The notes beneath the pieces were generated by a model. It had not been told where the DNA came from and did no database searches. It saw only the letters and a list, made by a program, of their open reading frames with translations. From Paenibacillus sp. OVF10 (lineage in GTDB: Bacteria; Bacillota; Bacilli; Paenibacillales; Paenibacillaceae), in assembly GCA_022836915.1 (NCBI GenBank), contig CP094668.1:868001-932000 (forward strand): a stretch of DNA of 64,000 nt, in the 5' to 3' direction. Made by a program: the position numbers and the translations under genes. Below are positions 27,974-36,915 of the stretch, one piece after another (position 1 is the stretch's first letter; each line of letters opens with the position of its first letter).

Positions 27974-27987
27974 TGCAAGCGCTAACA
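27974..27987. promoter_or_regulatory. cre-like site (CcpA) in the divergent promoter
   Basis: TGCAAGCGCTAACA agrees with the relaxed cre pattern TGNAANCGNTNNCA at every fixed position. It lies 62 bases upstream of the mannosidase start and 120 bases upstream of the AraC gene, so it could repress either. Confidence 0.65.
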
Positions 27988-28109
27988 TATCAACTTTATC
28001 ATAACAAAAGAGAAATGGCCGAAACTACGTATTGTATGCTGAAAACAACGTCTTTTTATTGCATTTCATGCTAAAATAAACTCATTAGAACCAGGATGGG
28101 GGCATGTTC

Positions 28110-29033
28110 ATGACACAATCGGTTTTGGCATACGAGCAGGGATATGCGGTCCATGTGAACCAGCCTGGAGATTCGCTCTTTTATCATCTGGATTATGACG
28201 AGCGTTCTCATGATCTAAATATGGAGTTTCAGCATTTCCATGATTTCTATGAAATCTGTATTCTTCTGGATCGCACGGCTGCCCACATCATTGAAGGCAG
28301 TTTGTACGAGATTCAACCTTATGATATCGTTCTGTTGCGGCCTTCCTTACTACACAAGACGCAATATCCGAAGGGCGCCCCACCGAAACGATTGATGATC
28401 ACCTTTGCCATACCACGCAATACACCTGGTCTTGAGAGCGATTACAATGAGCTATTTTCGATTTTTGATGAACCCATCCCGATATTCCGATTTACAGAAG
28501 AAAGACGAAAGGAAGTCCTCGCGCCGATCAATGATATTTTTGCTATATCGCAGCAGCCTTCTGCACTTCAATCGGTAATGATTCATAGCAAGTTCGTGGA
28601 GTTTCTCTGTGCTCTTCATCGTTACTCACCAGAGAACGGGTATGTGCGTGAAGAGACCGGATCAACGATGTCCAGGCGCATGTATGCCATTGCCTCTTAT
28701 ATTCACAGCCATTATCAGCAGGATTTATCTTTGGACGAGGTATCCAAGCGTTTTTATGTAAGTGCCCATCACTTGTCTCGCCAATTCAATAAGGTTACAG
28801 GCTTCACCTTCACGGAGTATGTGCAGATGACCCGTATTCGGAATGCCCAGCAATTGCTGCTGAATTCGAGTGAGAAAATCACAGATATTGCTGCACAGTG
28901 TGGGTTCACAAGCTTTTCCCAGTTCAATCGCATCTTCAACAAACAGAACGGAATGTCACCAAGTGCATATCGCCGTAGCAGACATTCACAGTGCGAACGT
29001 GAAGTGATATCTTTGGGTAGGCCTGAGCGCTGA
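28110..29033 (+). CDS. AraC-family transcriptional regulator
   Basis: ATG 28110 is preferred to 28104 because GGGGG is seven bases upstream. The N-terminal half is a cupin sensor (FQHFHDFYEICILLDRTAAHII, YEIQPYDIVLLRPSLLHKT). The C-terminal 100 residues hold both helix-turn-helix units: LSLDEVSKRFYVSAHHLSRQFNKVTG and KITDIAAQCGFTSFSQFNRIFNKQNGMSPSAYR. It is 307 residues long and intact. Its divergent placement suggests that it controls the mannosidase gene in response to a mannose-containing ligand (inference). Confidence 0.92.
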   Translation: MTQSVLAYEQGYAVHVNQPGDSLFYHLDYDERSHDLNMEFQHFHDFYEICILLDRTAAHIIEGSLYEIQPYDIVLLRPSLLHKTQYPKGAPPKRLMITFAIPRNTPGLESDYNELFSIFDEPIPIFRFTEERRKEVLAPINDIFAISQQPSALQSVMIHSKFVEFLCALHRYSPENGYVREETGSTMSRRMYAIASYIHSHYQQDLSLDEVSKRFYVSAHHLSRQFNKVTGFTFTEYVQMTRIRNAQQLLLNSSEKITDIAAQCGFTSFSQFNRIFNKQNGMSPSAYRRSRHSQCEREVISLGRPER

Positions 29034-29113
29034 CAGAAGACAGAGATGATCTGGGGATGTCAGTGGAGCGGTGCTGCATGAATGGCAACAGCCACAGATA
29101 TATGGAGATATAC

Positions 29114-29155
29114 AAAAAGGCAAACCCTCTAAGTTACAAAGGGATTGCCTTTTTC
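29114..29155. terminator. Bidirectional terminator
   Basis: AAAAAGGCAAaCCCT pairs with AGGGaTTGCCTTTTT. It lies between the convergent AraC gene and the PdxA2 operon. Confidence 0.85.
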
Positions 29156-29234
29156 CTTCTATTATATAGATTACGTCTACCTAGTGATGGTGGCACAACC
29201 AGAACTACTCTTGTGCCCCGTATAACGGCTACTC

Positions 29235-30236
29235 TTAAACTTGATCCTTTGGCGCCAGCTCAATGGCAGAGCGGATGGCAGCCAGCATACTTTTATCATC
29301 GGCGATATTTTTTCCGGCAATATCAAAGGCTGTACCGTGGTCGACAGACGTACGGATGATGCCACCTTTCAGACCAACGGTGATGTTCACGCCTTCCTCG
29401 ATACCCATTACCTTGATCGGTGCATGGCCTTGGTCGTGGTAGCAGGCAACAACGATATCGAAGTCACCGCGACCAGCGCGGAAGAAGAGTGTGTCCGCCG
29501 GGAGTGGACCAACAACGTTAATGCCTTCCTGCTGTGCACGTTCGATGCCGGGCTGAAGTTTCTCTTCTTCTTCACCATTACCGAACAAGCCGTTCTCTCC
29601 GGCATGAGGATTGATTCCGCATACGGCAACGCGCGGATTCTCAAAGCCTGCTTTTTTCAACGTATCATGAGCAAGCTTCACGACGGTGTAGGTTCTTTCC
29701 GGGTTAATACTCGCAATGGCATCGATCAGACCCATGTGTGTTGTCAGGTGAATAACGCGCAGATTCGGCGTGGTCAGCATCATCGAGAAGTCTTGTGTAT
29801 CCGTCAGGTCTGCCAGAATCTCGGTGTGCCCCGGATATAGGTGCCCGCCCTGATGCAGAGCTTCTTTGTTCAAAGGCGCGGTGCAGATGGAGTGAATCTG
29901 CTGTTTTTTGGCAAGATCAATGGCTTTGGCGAGAAACTGGAATGCTGCATCCCCAGCCACGGCAGATACTTTACCGTATTCCAGATCCGCAGGAACGAGG
30001 TTCAGATCAATCACATCCACAGTACCGAATTCATACTTGGCTTCGGAAGGCTCTTGAATCGCGTTGACGTTCAGAATTGAGCCGATGACTGGCAATACAC
30101 GCTCCAGAATCTTTGCATCACCGATAACGAGTGGATTGCACTGATCGTACATCTCTTGATGACCCAGTGCTTTCATAATAATCTCCGGTCCAATACCTGC
30201 TGCGTCGCCCATTGTAATTCCAACTGTAGGTTTCAT
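29235..30236 (-). CDS. PdxA2-type 4-phospho-D-threonate/erythronate 3-dehydrogenase
   Basis: 333 residues, intact. It begins MKPTVGITMGDAAGIGPEII and has the PdxA fold motifs CTAPLNKEALH, YPGHTEIL (metal His), VCGINPHAGE, CYHDQGHAPIKV (metal His) and TSVDHGTAFDIAG. The gene overlaps the kinase gene by four bases. In this pairing the protein oxidises and decarboxylates four-carbon acid sugar phosphates to dihydroxyacetone phosphate rather than making vitamin B6 (established for the PdxA2 group). NAD-dependent, cytoplasmic. Confidence 0.9.
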   Translation of the reverse strand: MKPTVGITMGDAAGIGPEIIMKALGHQEMYDQCNPLVIGDAKILERVLPVIGSILNVNAIQEPSEAKYEFGTVDVIDLNLVPADLEYGKVSAVAGDAAFQFLAKAIDLAKKQQIHSICTAPLNKEALHQGGHLYPGHTEILADLTDTQDFSMMLTTPNLRVIHLTTHMGLIDAIASINPERTYTVVKLAHDTLKKAGFENPRVAVCGINPHAGENGLFGNGEEEEKLQPGIERAQQEGINVVGPLPADTLFFRAGRGDFDIVVACYHDQGHAPIKVMGIEEGVNITVGLKGGIIRTSVDHGTAFDIAGKNIADDKSMLAAIRSAIELAPKDQV

Positions 30237-31528
30237 ACGAGAATACCCCCTTTTAATTTTTGAATCGCATGAATAAAGACATCCGGTTTGCCGAATCCGC
30301 CTGCTTTGGTAATCACATGCAGATCATCAATCCCGATAAACTTGGAGATCGGCACGCCGATTTCAAGCTCATCCAGCAACTCGAAGCCGCTAATATTCCA
30401 TTTCAGACAGATTTGTTTAGCTGTATCACCGCCGGTCATGGATACCCCTTTGAAAAGTCCCTCTTCCAGCAGTCTGGCACAGATCTCACCCATCGCAAGT
30501 ACAATCTCGTTGCTGACTTCCGTGTGATTGAGACCACGAACTTCGCCCGTTGCCCGTGCGAGTTCGATATCCACCTGTTCAGCGGTGGAGTAGAGAACAA
30601 CATCTTGTCCTTCCAGCGCTTTGTCTCGGACCTCCTTATAGACACGTTCCATCTCTTCCGCGCGGTCTGCGGTTGCGGATACCGCTTTGAAAGAATGGAA
30701 GGAGACTGAAGCTACGCGGGAGTTGCGCATCAAGCGATGCAGCTGCTCACGTGAGTTTTTGTTCACGCTGCCTACCACTGTTAGGATTGGACCGGAATTC
30801 TCCGGGATATCAAGTGACGCAGCCCTGGATTCCAACTCGTAATGTGCGGGGAGGTAATTGGCAATACCCGCCGAACCTGCCCAAGTAAAGGTATACTCCA
30901 ACTCGCGAGTCATCTGCAGAATCAGTTCCAGATGTCTTTCTTCGGTGGAGTCCACCATTACATAAGGGATGTTATTTGTTTTCAACTGTTCTAGCTTGGT
31001 GCGAATATGATTCTGTCCGGCTTCCAGATCGGCGACGGTGATCTCGCCAACTTCATACTTGGTCTGTTGTTTCAACAAGTCGGGAAGGTAGGAAATCGTT
31101 ACAGGTGTCTTCGGATCATGGGCAATTTCAGTATCTGCCAGCGGAACGCCGTTCAGGTAATGAATTCCTTCCAATATCGTCCGGTTATTTTTTGGATAAC
31201 CCGGGGCAATCATCATAAAGTCCGGCTTTACGACATCATATACAGCATCAATCTCGATGCCGATATTACCGCGCATGGTGGAGTCCATTTTTTTGAAAAT
31301 CGTCTTAAATCCGTTGTTCGTCAGCAATTCAGCAGCCCGATATACACGGTCATACGCTTCCTGCGGGGATATGGAACGACTATCTGTATCAAAGACGACG
31401 GCATCGTAACGTGTAAGAGGGCCTTCATCCATATTAAAAAGAACACTGGTCTTCAAGCCATGACGGGCAAGCTGCACCCCGCTGTCATTGGCACCGGTCA
31501 AATCATCTGCAATAATGGCTAATTTCAT
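30233..31528 (-). CDS. Four-carbon acid sugar kinase (DtnK/DenK type)
   Basis: The start at 31528 follows GGAGGGATGA and reads MKLAIIADDLTGANDSG, the conserved N-terminal motif of the former DUF1537 family. The N-terminal domain continues with FDTDSRS and FKKMDSTMRGNIG. The C-terminal nucleotide-binding domain has LTVVGSVN and VSMTGGDTAKQIC, then FGKPD near the end. Its 431 residues are normal. It phosphorylates D-threonate, D-erythronate or a related acid, feeding the overlapping dehydrogenase gene. With the KdgT-type permease it makes a compact uptake-to-dihydroxyacetone-phosphate pathway. Confidence 0.9.
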   Translation of the reverse strand: MKLAIIADDLTGANDSGVQLARHGLKTSVLFNMDEGPLTRYDAVVFDTDSRSISPQEAYDRVYRAAELLTNNGFKTIFKKMDSTMRGNIGIEIDAVYDVVKPDFMMIAPGYPKNNRTILEGIHYLNGVPLADTEIAHDPKTPVTISYLPDLLKQQTKYEVGEITVADLEAGQNHIRTKLEQLKTNNIPYVMVDSTEERHLELILQMTRELEYTFTWAGSAGIANYLPAHYELESRAASLDIPENSGPILTVVGSVNKNSREQLHRLMRNSRVASVSFHSFKAVSATADRAEEMERVYKEVRDKALEGQDVVLYSTAEQVDIELARATGEVRGLNHTEVSNEIVLAMGEICARLLEEGLFKGVSMTGGDTAKQICLKWNISGFELLDELEIGVPISKFIGIDDLHVITKAGGFGKPDVFIHAIQKLKGGILV

Positions 31529-31623
31529 GCAGTCATCCCTCCTTGTAAGCACAATTTAATAAAAAGTCCGTTCAGATCATCCATTAAGCACAGCTTAAGC
31601 AAATTAAATCATGTGATACCCAT

Positions 31624-32610
31624 TTATGTGGTTGGTCGTTGATTGTATTTCTCGACTCCACCTGATTTCTCCAGTCGTTTGGAGAGGAACCCGATGAAGA
31701 TCGGCAACAGGATGGCTGTTGTTACAACGCTCGCTGCAATTTGCACCGTAGCAATCTCGGCAATCGGGCCAAATGAAGCATTAGCAGCCACGATGGCAGC
31801 AGGTGTACCTACGGCATTCCCGGCAGTTGATCCTTCGGAAGCACCCACGATGGGGTTCCAGCCGATGGCTTTAAAGAGCAGGAAACCGATTCCGCCCGTT
31901 AATAACACGGTTAACACACCCAGTAAAATTCCGCTAAGACCACCTTGAATGATGGAGGAGAAGCTAATGTTCATACCCAGAGCAAATGCAAAGAACGGAA
32001 CAAGTTTGTCGCTGCCTTTATGCAGCCATTCCGCCAGATTGCGGTCCAGATTACCAATAATGACACCAACGATGAGCGGAAGCAATACTGCGACAAAGGC
32101 CATAGGGGAAAACATACCGTTCGCAAAACCCATCGCACCAAAGACGGAGAGCGCTACCATGGTCAGGAAAGGACCATCACTGAGTGCCAGGAAAGGGTAG
32201 GCTGCTTTGTCGTCTTCTTTCCCGTATTGGCCGGCGAGAGCAATGTACAAACCTCCGTTGGAGTTAGTCATTGCAGCAATAATGGCAAGCGGGGCAAGAC
32301 CGAGAAATAACCCGTTTGAATCCGCGAACAAAATAGCGATAAAACCAAGGGCTGCACCAATCACCCATTTGAACGTAAGCAAGGTCAAACCTTTGCCGAC
32401 AGAGGAACCTGCTGTTTTAAACGTAATCTGTGTACCCGCAATAAACAGGAACAGGGCAATCAAAGTACTGGCACTGTTGACAAAAAGGGCTTCCGTGAAT
32501 CCGCCAATGCGCAGGGCATTTGGGAAGAATGTATTGATGGTTGCACCAAGTAACAGGGGAACGACCATCATACCGCCAGGGATGCGATCTAAAGTTGCTT
32601 TAATGTTCAT
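31624..32610 (-). CDS. 2-keto-3-deoxygluconate permease family transporter (KdgT-like)
   Basis: 328 residues with about ten membrane helices and intact. Family motifs are the N-terminal KATLDRIPGGMMVVPLLLGA, AMTNSNGGLYIALAGQYG and a central GGLSGILLGVL, followed by EGSTAGNAVGTPAAI. The ATG follows AAGGAGC. It lies upstream of the kinase and dehydrogenase genes with a gap of 95 bases, so I infer that it imports the acid sugar they use, in exchange for or with a proton. Classical KdgT imports 2-keto-3-deoxygluconate; the true substrate here may be different. Confidence 0.88.
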   Translation of the reverse strand: MNIKATLDRIPGGMMVVPLLLGATINTFFPNALRIGGFTEALFVNSASTLIALFLFIAGTQITFKTAGSSVGKGLTLLTFKWVIGAALGFIAILFADSNGLFLGLAPLAIIAAMTNSNGGLYIALAGQYGKEDDKAAYPFLALSDGPFLTMVALSVFGAMGFANGMFSPMAFVAVLLPLIVGVIIGNLDRNLAEWLHKGSDKLVPFFAFALGMNISFSSIIQGGLSGILLGVLTVLLTGGIGFLLFKAIGWNPIVGASEGSTAGNAVGTPAAIVAANASFGPIAEIATVQIAASVVTTAILLPIFIGFLSKRLEKSGGVEKYNQRPTT

Positions 32611-32642
32611 AGTAGTAGCTCCTTATGAAGTAATCGTTTTTA

Positions 32643-32690
32643 TGAAGCGCTTGCAGGGATTATATTATCCCATATCGTTTAATATAGCAA
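32643..32690 (-). promoter_or_regulatory. Sigma-A-type promoter of the permease operon with a cre-like box
   Basis: On the minus strand TTGCTA (32690-32685), 17 bases, TAATAT (32667-32662) make a standard promoter. Just after the -10 lies TGCAAGCGCTTCA (around 32656-32644), whose core AAGCGCTT is palindromic. It fits cre only in its left and central part, so the CcpA call is weaker than at 27974. Confidence 0.55.
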
Positions 32691-32754
32691 CAATAAATTA
32701 TTGTAAATTTTAAATACTTGGTTAACTGTTTAAAAATGCAACACATAAAAGCAA

Positions 32755-32796
32755 TAAAAAAGACGCAAACTTAAAGTTAATCTTTAAGTTTACGCC
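32755..32796 (-). terminator. Terminator overlapping the end of the PrpR-like gene
   Basis: GGCGTAAACTTAAAG pairs with CTTTAAGTTTGCGTC and is followed by a T run on the minus strand. The left arm includes the last codons of the regulator. Confidence 0.85.
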
Positions 32797-34459
32797 ATAA
32801 TGTGGCCCGGTTAATCCCCAGACGCTCTGCGGCCTTCGATTGATTGTTATTTTCCTCCTGAAGCACAAACAGAATAACTTCCTTCTCAATCTCCTTCAGC
32901 GTACCGTTCAACTTCATTGGGCTTGAAGAAGGTTGCTGATCCAGCAAGCGGGATAAGGTAGCGGTGGTTATTACATACTCCTGTTCATTGAGTGCAGCCT
33001 GCTTGATCAGATGTTTCAGCTGGTTGACATTCATATGTGTGATCTGATCTTGGATCAGCTGTAGAGCATCTTCTTTTATTCTGACCGCAGTAGTTCCGTA
33101 TTTGTGGTAGTAACCTGTAAGGAAATGCTGCATCAATGGAGCCAGATCCTCTGGTCTATCCGCAAGATTTGGCATCATGATTGTATTAAGCTCCAGATCG
33201 AGTGACCACTGCGGGTTCAATATCTGTTCCCCGAGTATAAACACCCCAATCTGATTTTGAAGGCAACTCTGGATAAAGGCGAGCAACTCCGGATCTTCCA
33301 TACGTGTTTCCATGTGGTTAATCTCTACATTTCTAACCTTGGCGAGTGGTATCTTGTGCAAATGACCGGGCGGAACTTGCGTGAGATCCATCTGTAATAA
33401 CAGTCCACCACCGGAGTACATCTGATGAATATGTTTGACCAGAAAAGATTTACCGGAATCCGCTTCACCTAGCAGATAGATCGGTTCATGATTCTCGTAA
33501 AGTGCTCGAATGTTCTGTAATACCGCCTGCATGGCAGGGGATTCGGCAACGATAGGCTCCATCGATGCGTCCGTAAACGTTGTTATGCCGAATTGTGCAA
33601 AGGCATAGGGTTGTCCTTTTTCCAGCATATATACCTTGTAGTTCTTATTGTCCAGGGTCGTTTCATAGGCGTTAACCGTGAGCTGGTAATCGTCCACCAT
33701 GAACACATTTTGGATGTGGGATTGATGGAATTCCAGACTGGTATTTGTCAGATATATGTGATTATCGGTCAGCGGATTTTTCTCAAAATCAGTCAGGTTC
33801 TCGAATACAACTTCATTCCGTTCATTTAAAATAAGTAAATTGGGATGTTCCCGTGTAACCAGGTCATTCAGGATGATCGATATCGCATGATTTTTGCTCA
33901 AATAACGGTAGACCAGCTGTGCATCCTCCATCGCTCTAAGGATGGATTCCTGGCCAGATTGGATTAATAATCCCTCCAGACCATAGGTCTTCGCGGTGTT
34001 GACGGTGATCACATCTCCAACAATCTGTCGGTACCCGGAAGCCTTCAACTCCAGGAGCAATCGTGCCACATCTTCCGAGCTATGTATGGTATAGACCTTG
34101 AGGGGCAGATCCATCAGATCAATAATCGATTGTGCACCAGAGGTGATGTTGGAGAAGCCAACAATGGCTGTTTGGCCGTTAAACTGGCTTGCCAGGGTAA
34201 GTGAACGAATCATATCATAGCCCGATAACTGCACATCAATGACGGGAATAGTCACTGCTTTTTTAATCAATTGGGCGGTTCCACCGCGGCTGATGATAAT
34301 CTCTGCACCGTTTTTCTCTGCTAGAGTTGCTAATTCCACACCGTTCGCCAAATCGCCCACGTCCGTCTGAATGGCTAACTGGGGAAAACGAGGAATGCAC
34401 TCTTGTATGATAGGAATCATCGATTCGTAGGGAGCAATAAAGTGAACTCGTGTACGCAT
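32777..34459 (-). CDS. PrpR-type regulator with degenerate AAA+ domain
   Basis: 560 residues, intact. Residues 1-170 are a PrpR_N ligand domain (VHFIAPYESMIPIIQECI, GAEIIISRGGTAQLIKK, IPVIDVQLSGYDMIRSL). A PAS-like segment follows (NLLILNERNEVVFEN). Near residue 335 there is a Walker A motif GEADSGKSFL, but the sigma-54-contacting GAFTGA loop is absent and Walker B is weak (GVFILGEQI). The C-terminus is a Fis-type helix-turn-helix (NNQSKAAERLGINRATLWRKLK). It probably controls the neighbouring acid-sugar operon, acting at a sigma-A promoter rather than through sigma-54. Confidence 0.88.
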   Translation of the reverse strand: MRTRVHFIAPYESMIPIIQECIPRFPQLAIQTDVGDLANGVELATLAEKNGAEIIISRGGTAQLIKKAVTIPVIDVQLSGYDMIRSLTLASQFNGQTAIVGFSNITSGAQSIIDLMDLPLKVYTIHSSEDVARLLLELKASGYRQIVGDVITVNTAKTYGLEGLLIQSGQESILRAMEDAQLVYRYLSKNHAISIILNDLVTREHPNLLILNERNEVVFENLTDFEKNPLTDNHIYLTNTSLEFHQSHIQNVFMVDDYQLTVNAYETTLDNKNYKVYMLEKGQPYAFAQFGITTFTDASMEPIVAESPAMQAVLQNIRALYENHEPIYLLGEADSGKSFLVKHIHQMYSGGGLLLQMDLTQVPPGHLHKIPLAKVRNVEINHMETRMEDPELLAFIQSCLQNQIGVFILGEQILNPQWSLDLELNTIMMPNLADRPEDLAPLMQHFLTGYYHKYGTTAVRIKEDALQLIQDQITHMNVNQLKHLIKQAALNEQEYVITTATLSRLLDQQPSSSPMKLNGTLKEIEKEVILFVLQEENNNQSKAAERLGINRATLWRKLKD

Positions 34460-34688
34460 ATTTTTCCTGCCTTTATAGAAAACTTTGATCCCCTTATTAT
34501 AGCCAACTTGCGAAGGAATGGCACCTATGGGGGAACCAACACGGTTGTGTCTGCAAAAAGCCTGTGTGATATGCCTTCATAACTCTCCCGAGTGGAATGT
34601 GATGAAGTACACTGAATCGAATCGTTACGTATTTCAAAATTAATGCATAATTGCACACGATAAGTATAGAGAAATGAGGAGATTTCAT

Positions 34689-34907
34689 ATGGGAGACATT
34701 CATAAAGTAGCTGAGCCGGATCACATCATTAAGGATGTTGTCGGGAAGTTCCCGTGCAGGGTGCTGTGGAGTGAGGGCCGTCCATGTCTGGAGTATCAAA
34801 GGGAAGAGGATGTGGCGTTAATAACCGAATACGTCCATAAAACGTATAACGTTGAACTATTGGATGTGTTTTTTACAGCGGTGGAGAGCCTTCCGGTTGA
34901 GCCATAG
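34689..34907 (+). CDS. Hypothetical protein, 72 residues
   Basis: ATG 34689 follows GAGGAGATT. The product (MGDIHKVAEPDHIIKDVVGKF, then EEDVALITEYVHKTYNVELL) is a small acidic protein of mixed alpha/beta type with no recognised domain. It stands before the alpha/beta hydrolase gene, with about 110 bases between them. Confidence 0.6.
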   Translation: MGDIHKVAEPDHIIKDVVGKFPCRVLWSEGRPCLEYQREEDVALITEYVHKTYNVELLDVFFTAVESLPVEP

Positions 34908-35016
34908 ATTAGGTAGGGATTTATTAGAGCGCGATGAGAAAAGGATTAAATCTCATATAACTTCCAATGTACATGATAAAATAAATAAGAGTGTACATCA
35001 TGTTGGAGGGGAACCA

Positions 35017-35970
35017 ATGAGAATTGTGTTGAAGAGATTGGGGTATGGTGCCTTGGCAATATTGGGTGTCATGCTATTGTTCATTGTAATTAGTTTCACG
35101 AATCATACGATTAAGCTCAAGAGTGAGTTGAGTATTCTGTCGCCGACAGGTGCAATGGTTAACGTGAATAATCACCAAATGCATATCTATACAGAAGGTT
35201 CTGGGTCACAGACACTGGTCTTTCTGTCAGGTGGGGGCACATCCGCTCCTGTATTGGATTTCAAGGCACTTTACTCCAGATTGTCTGAACAATACAAAAT
35301 TGCTGTAGTTGAGAAGGCAGGGTATGGCTTCAGTGAAACGGCCGAGGTATCCCGCGATATCGATACGATATTGGAAGAAACCAGAACAGCGCTGACTTTA
35401 GCTGGCCAGAATCCACCGTATGTGTTGTTTCCGCATTCCATGTCAGGCATCGAAGCAATATATTGGGCACAACGGTATCCAACCGAAGTTAAGGCGATTA
35501 TTGGATTGGACCCTGCTATTCCAGAGGTATATGAAGCATATCCTTTGCCCTCGGGAGGCCTGATGAGTCTGACAGCTTTGGGAGCACGAATGGGGATTAC
35601 ACGCTTTTTCCCCGGGATTGTGGATTCATCCGCTGCGATTAAGGAGAATCACCTGTCTCCTCAGGAAGAGGAACTTTACCGGGCGTTATTCTACAAGAAT
35701 ACGCAGACATCGAATATGAATGATGAAGTCAACATGATTAAACAGAATGCAGCAAAAGTTGCTACACAGGGAATTCCGGATGTGCCGATGTATTTTTTCA
35801 TATCTAATGGAGAAGAGTTACCCGTTGAGAATTGGAAAACGTACCTAATAACTTATATCGAGTCTGTGAAGATGGGACAATATCAGATTTTAGATGGCGG
35901 TCATTACATACATAATACGGATCCAGATCGGATTGCAGAGGAAAGTGTGCTGTTCATTAAAGGACTGTGA
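35017..35970 (+). CDS. Alpha/beta hydrolase, membrane-anchored
   Basis: ATG 35017 follows TTGGAGGGG. An N-terminal helix (GYGALAILGVMLLFIVISF) anchors or exports the protein. The hydrolase fold follows: LVFLSGGGTSAP forms the oxyanion region, FPHSMSGIEAIYWA contains the nucleophile Ser in a variant HSMSG elbow, GLDPAIP carries an Asp, and DGGHYIH gives the catalytic His. About 317 residues. The substrate is unknown. Confidence 0.88.
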   Translation: MRIVLKRLGYGALAILGVMLLFIVISFTNHTIKLKSELSILSPTGAMVNVNNHQMHIYTEGSGSQTLVFLSGGGTSAPVLDFKALYSRLSEQYKIAVVEKAGYGFSETAEVSRDIDTILEETRTALTLAGQNPPYVLFPHSMSGIEAIYWAQRYPTEVKAIIGLDPAIPEVYEAYPLPSGGLMSLTALGARMGITRFFPGIVDSSAAIKENHLSPQEEELYRALFYKNTQTSNMNDEVNMIKQNAAKVATQGIPDVPMYFFISNGEELPVENWKTYLITYIESVKMGQYQILDGGHYIHNTDPDRIAEESVLFIKGL

Positions 35971-36016
35971 ACTAGGAAGAAAGATACTGAGAATTAGGAG
36001 AGGATTTTTGGATTAT

Positions 36017-36047
36017 AAGGCGACACTATAGGTGTTCGTCTTTTCTT
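36017..36047 (+). terminator. Probable terminator
   Basis: AAGGCGACAC-tata-GGTGTTCGTCTT with G-U pairs, then a T-rich stretch, after the hydrolase gene. Confidence 0.6.
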
Positions 36048-36100
36048 TTATTACTCCAACATTAACTTACTTTGGAAAGGAGAGACTCCACTTGCCATCG

Positions 36101-36126
36101 TGAAATGTGAAACGTATGTGGGCGTA
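36101..36126 (+). promoter_or_regulatory. Sigma-W-type promoter of the pspA operon
   Basis: TGAAAT (36101-36106), 16 bases, CGTA (36123-36126). Sigma-W of B. subtilis recognises TGAAAC-N16-CGTA, and the B. subtilis pspA (ydjF) operon is a sigma-W target (established knowledge). The site lies 49 bases before the pspA start. Confidence 0.75.
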
Positions 36127-36174
36127 TTCATGTATTATAGTATACATATGAACTTTTCGGAGGAGGAACAAGTA

Positions 36175-36879
36175 ATGGGAATCTTATCGAGGTTTAGAGA
36201 CGTGATGAAGGCGAATGTGAACCATATGCTGTCTCGGGCGGAAGACCCGGAGAAGAGCGTGAATGAGTATATGCGCAGCCTGAGTAGTGATCTGGGTCAG
36301 GTAAAAGCGGAGACGACGGCGGTATTGTCGGATGAGAGCCGGGCGAAGCGAGCATTGGATGAGTGTAGCGCCGATGTCAAGAAGTTACAGCGGTATGCGG
36401 AGAAATCAGCGGAGTCGGGAGATGAAGACAAGGCACGTGGTTTTCTGGAGAAGAAAGTGAAGCTGGCTGACAAATTGAACGAATTACAGGCTGCATATGA
36501 ACGTGCTTCTGCTAAAGCCAAGATGATGAAGCATATGAACGATAAACTGGTTGCAGATCTGGGGCAATTGGAAGCTCGGCATGCAGAACTGAAAGGTCGT
36601 ATGGCAGATGCGAAGGCACAGCAACAGGCCAATGAACGGAACGCATCTGCGGGCAGAGCTGATGCTGCATTGAAGGCCATGGAAGACAAGGCGAATCAGG
36701 CGCTGAACGAAGCAGAGGCTTTGGCAGAACTTCGTGCTGGGGCACAGGAAGATGATTTGGACGAATTAATAGCCCAGTTGGAGAGGGACATGAACGCAGA
36801 TGCGGGTAATAATGAGAATGCGTCGCCAAGTGCAGAGGAAGAACTCGCAGCGATTCAGGAAAAGCTGAAGAATAAATAA
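36175..36879 (+). CDS. pspA: PspA/IM30 family membrane stress protein
   Basis: ATG 36175 follows GGAGGAGGAA. The 234-residue product is almost entirely coiled coil and opens with MGILSRFRDVMKANVNHMLSRAEDPEKSVNEYM, the conserved PspA helix 0-1 including the EDPEK motif. Long Ala/Glu/Lys-rich helices follow, ending in EEELAAIQEKLKNK. PspA assembles on the inner membrane face and maintains integrity under envelope stress. It is the first gene of a four-gene operon matching B. subtilis ydjFGHI. Confidence 0.93.
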   Translation: MGILSRFRDVMKANVNHMLSRAEDPEKSVNEYMRSLSSDLGQVKAETTAVLSDESRAKRALDECSADVKKLQRYAEKSAESGDEDKARGFLEKKVKLADKLNELQAAYERASAKAKMMKHMNDKLVADLGQLEARHAELKGRMADAKAQQQANERNASAGRADAALKAMEDKANQALNEAEALAELRAGAQEDDLDELIAQLERDMNADAGNNENASPSAEEELAAIQEKLKNK

Positions 36880-36915
36880 TACGTTACACCATTTCGTTGA
36901 CATTGAGGTGAGCAG

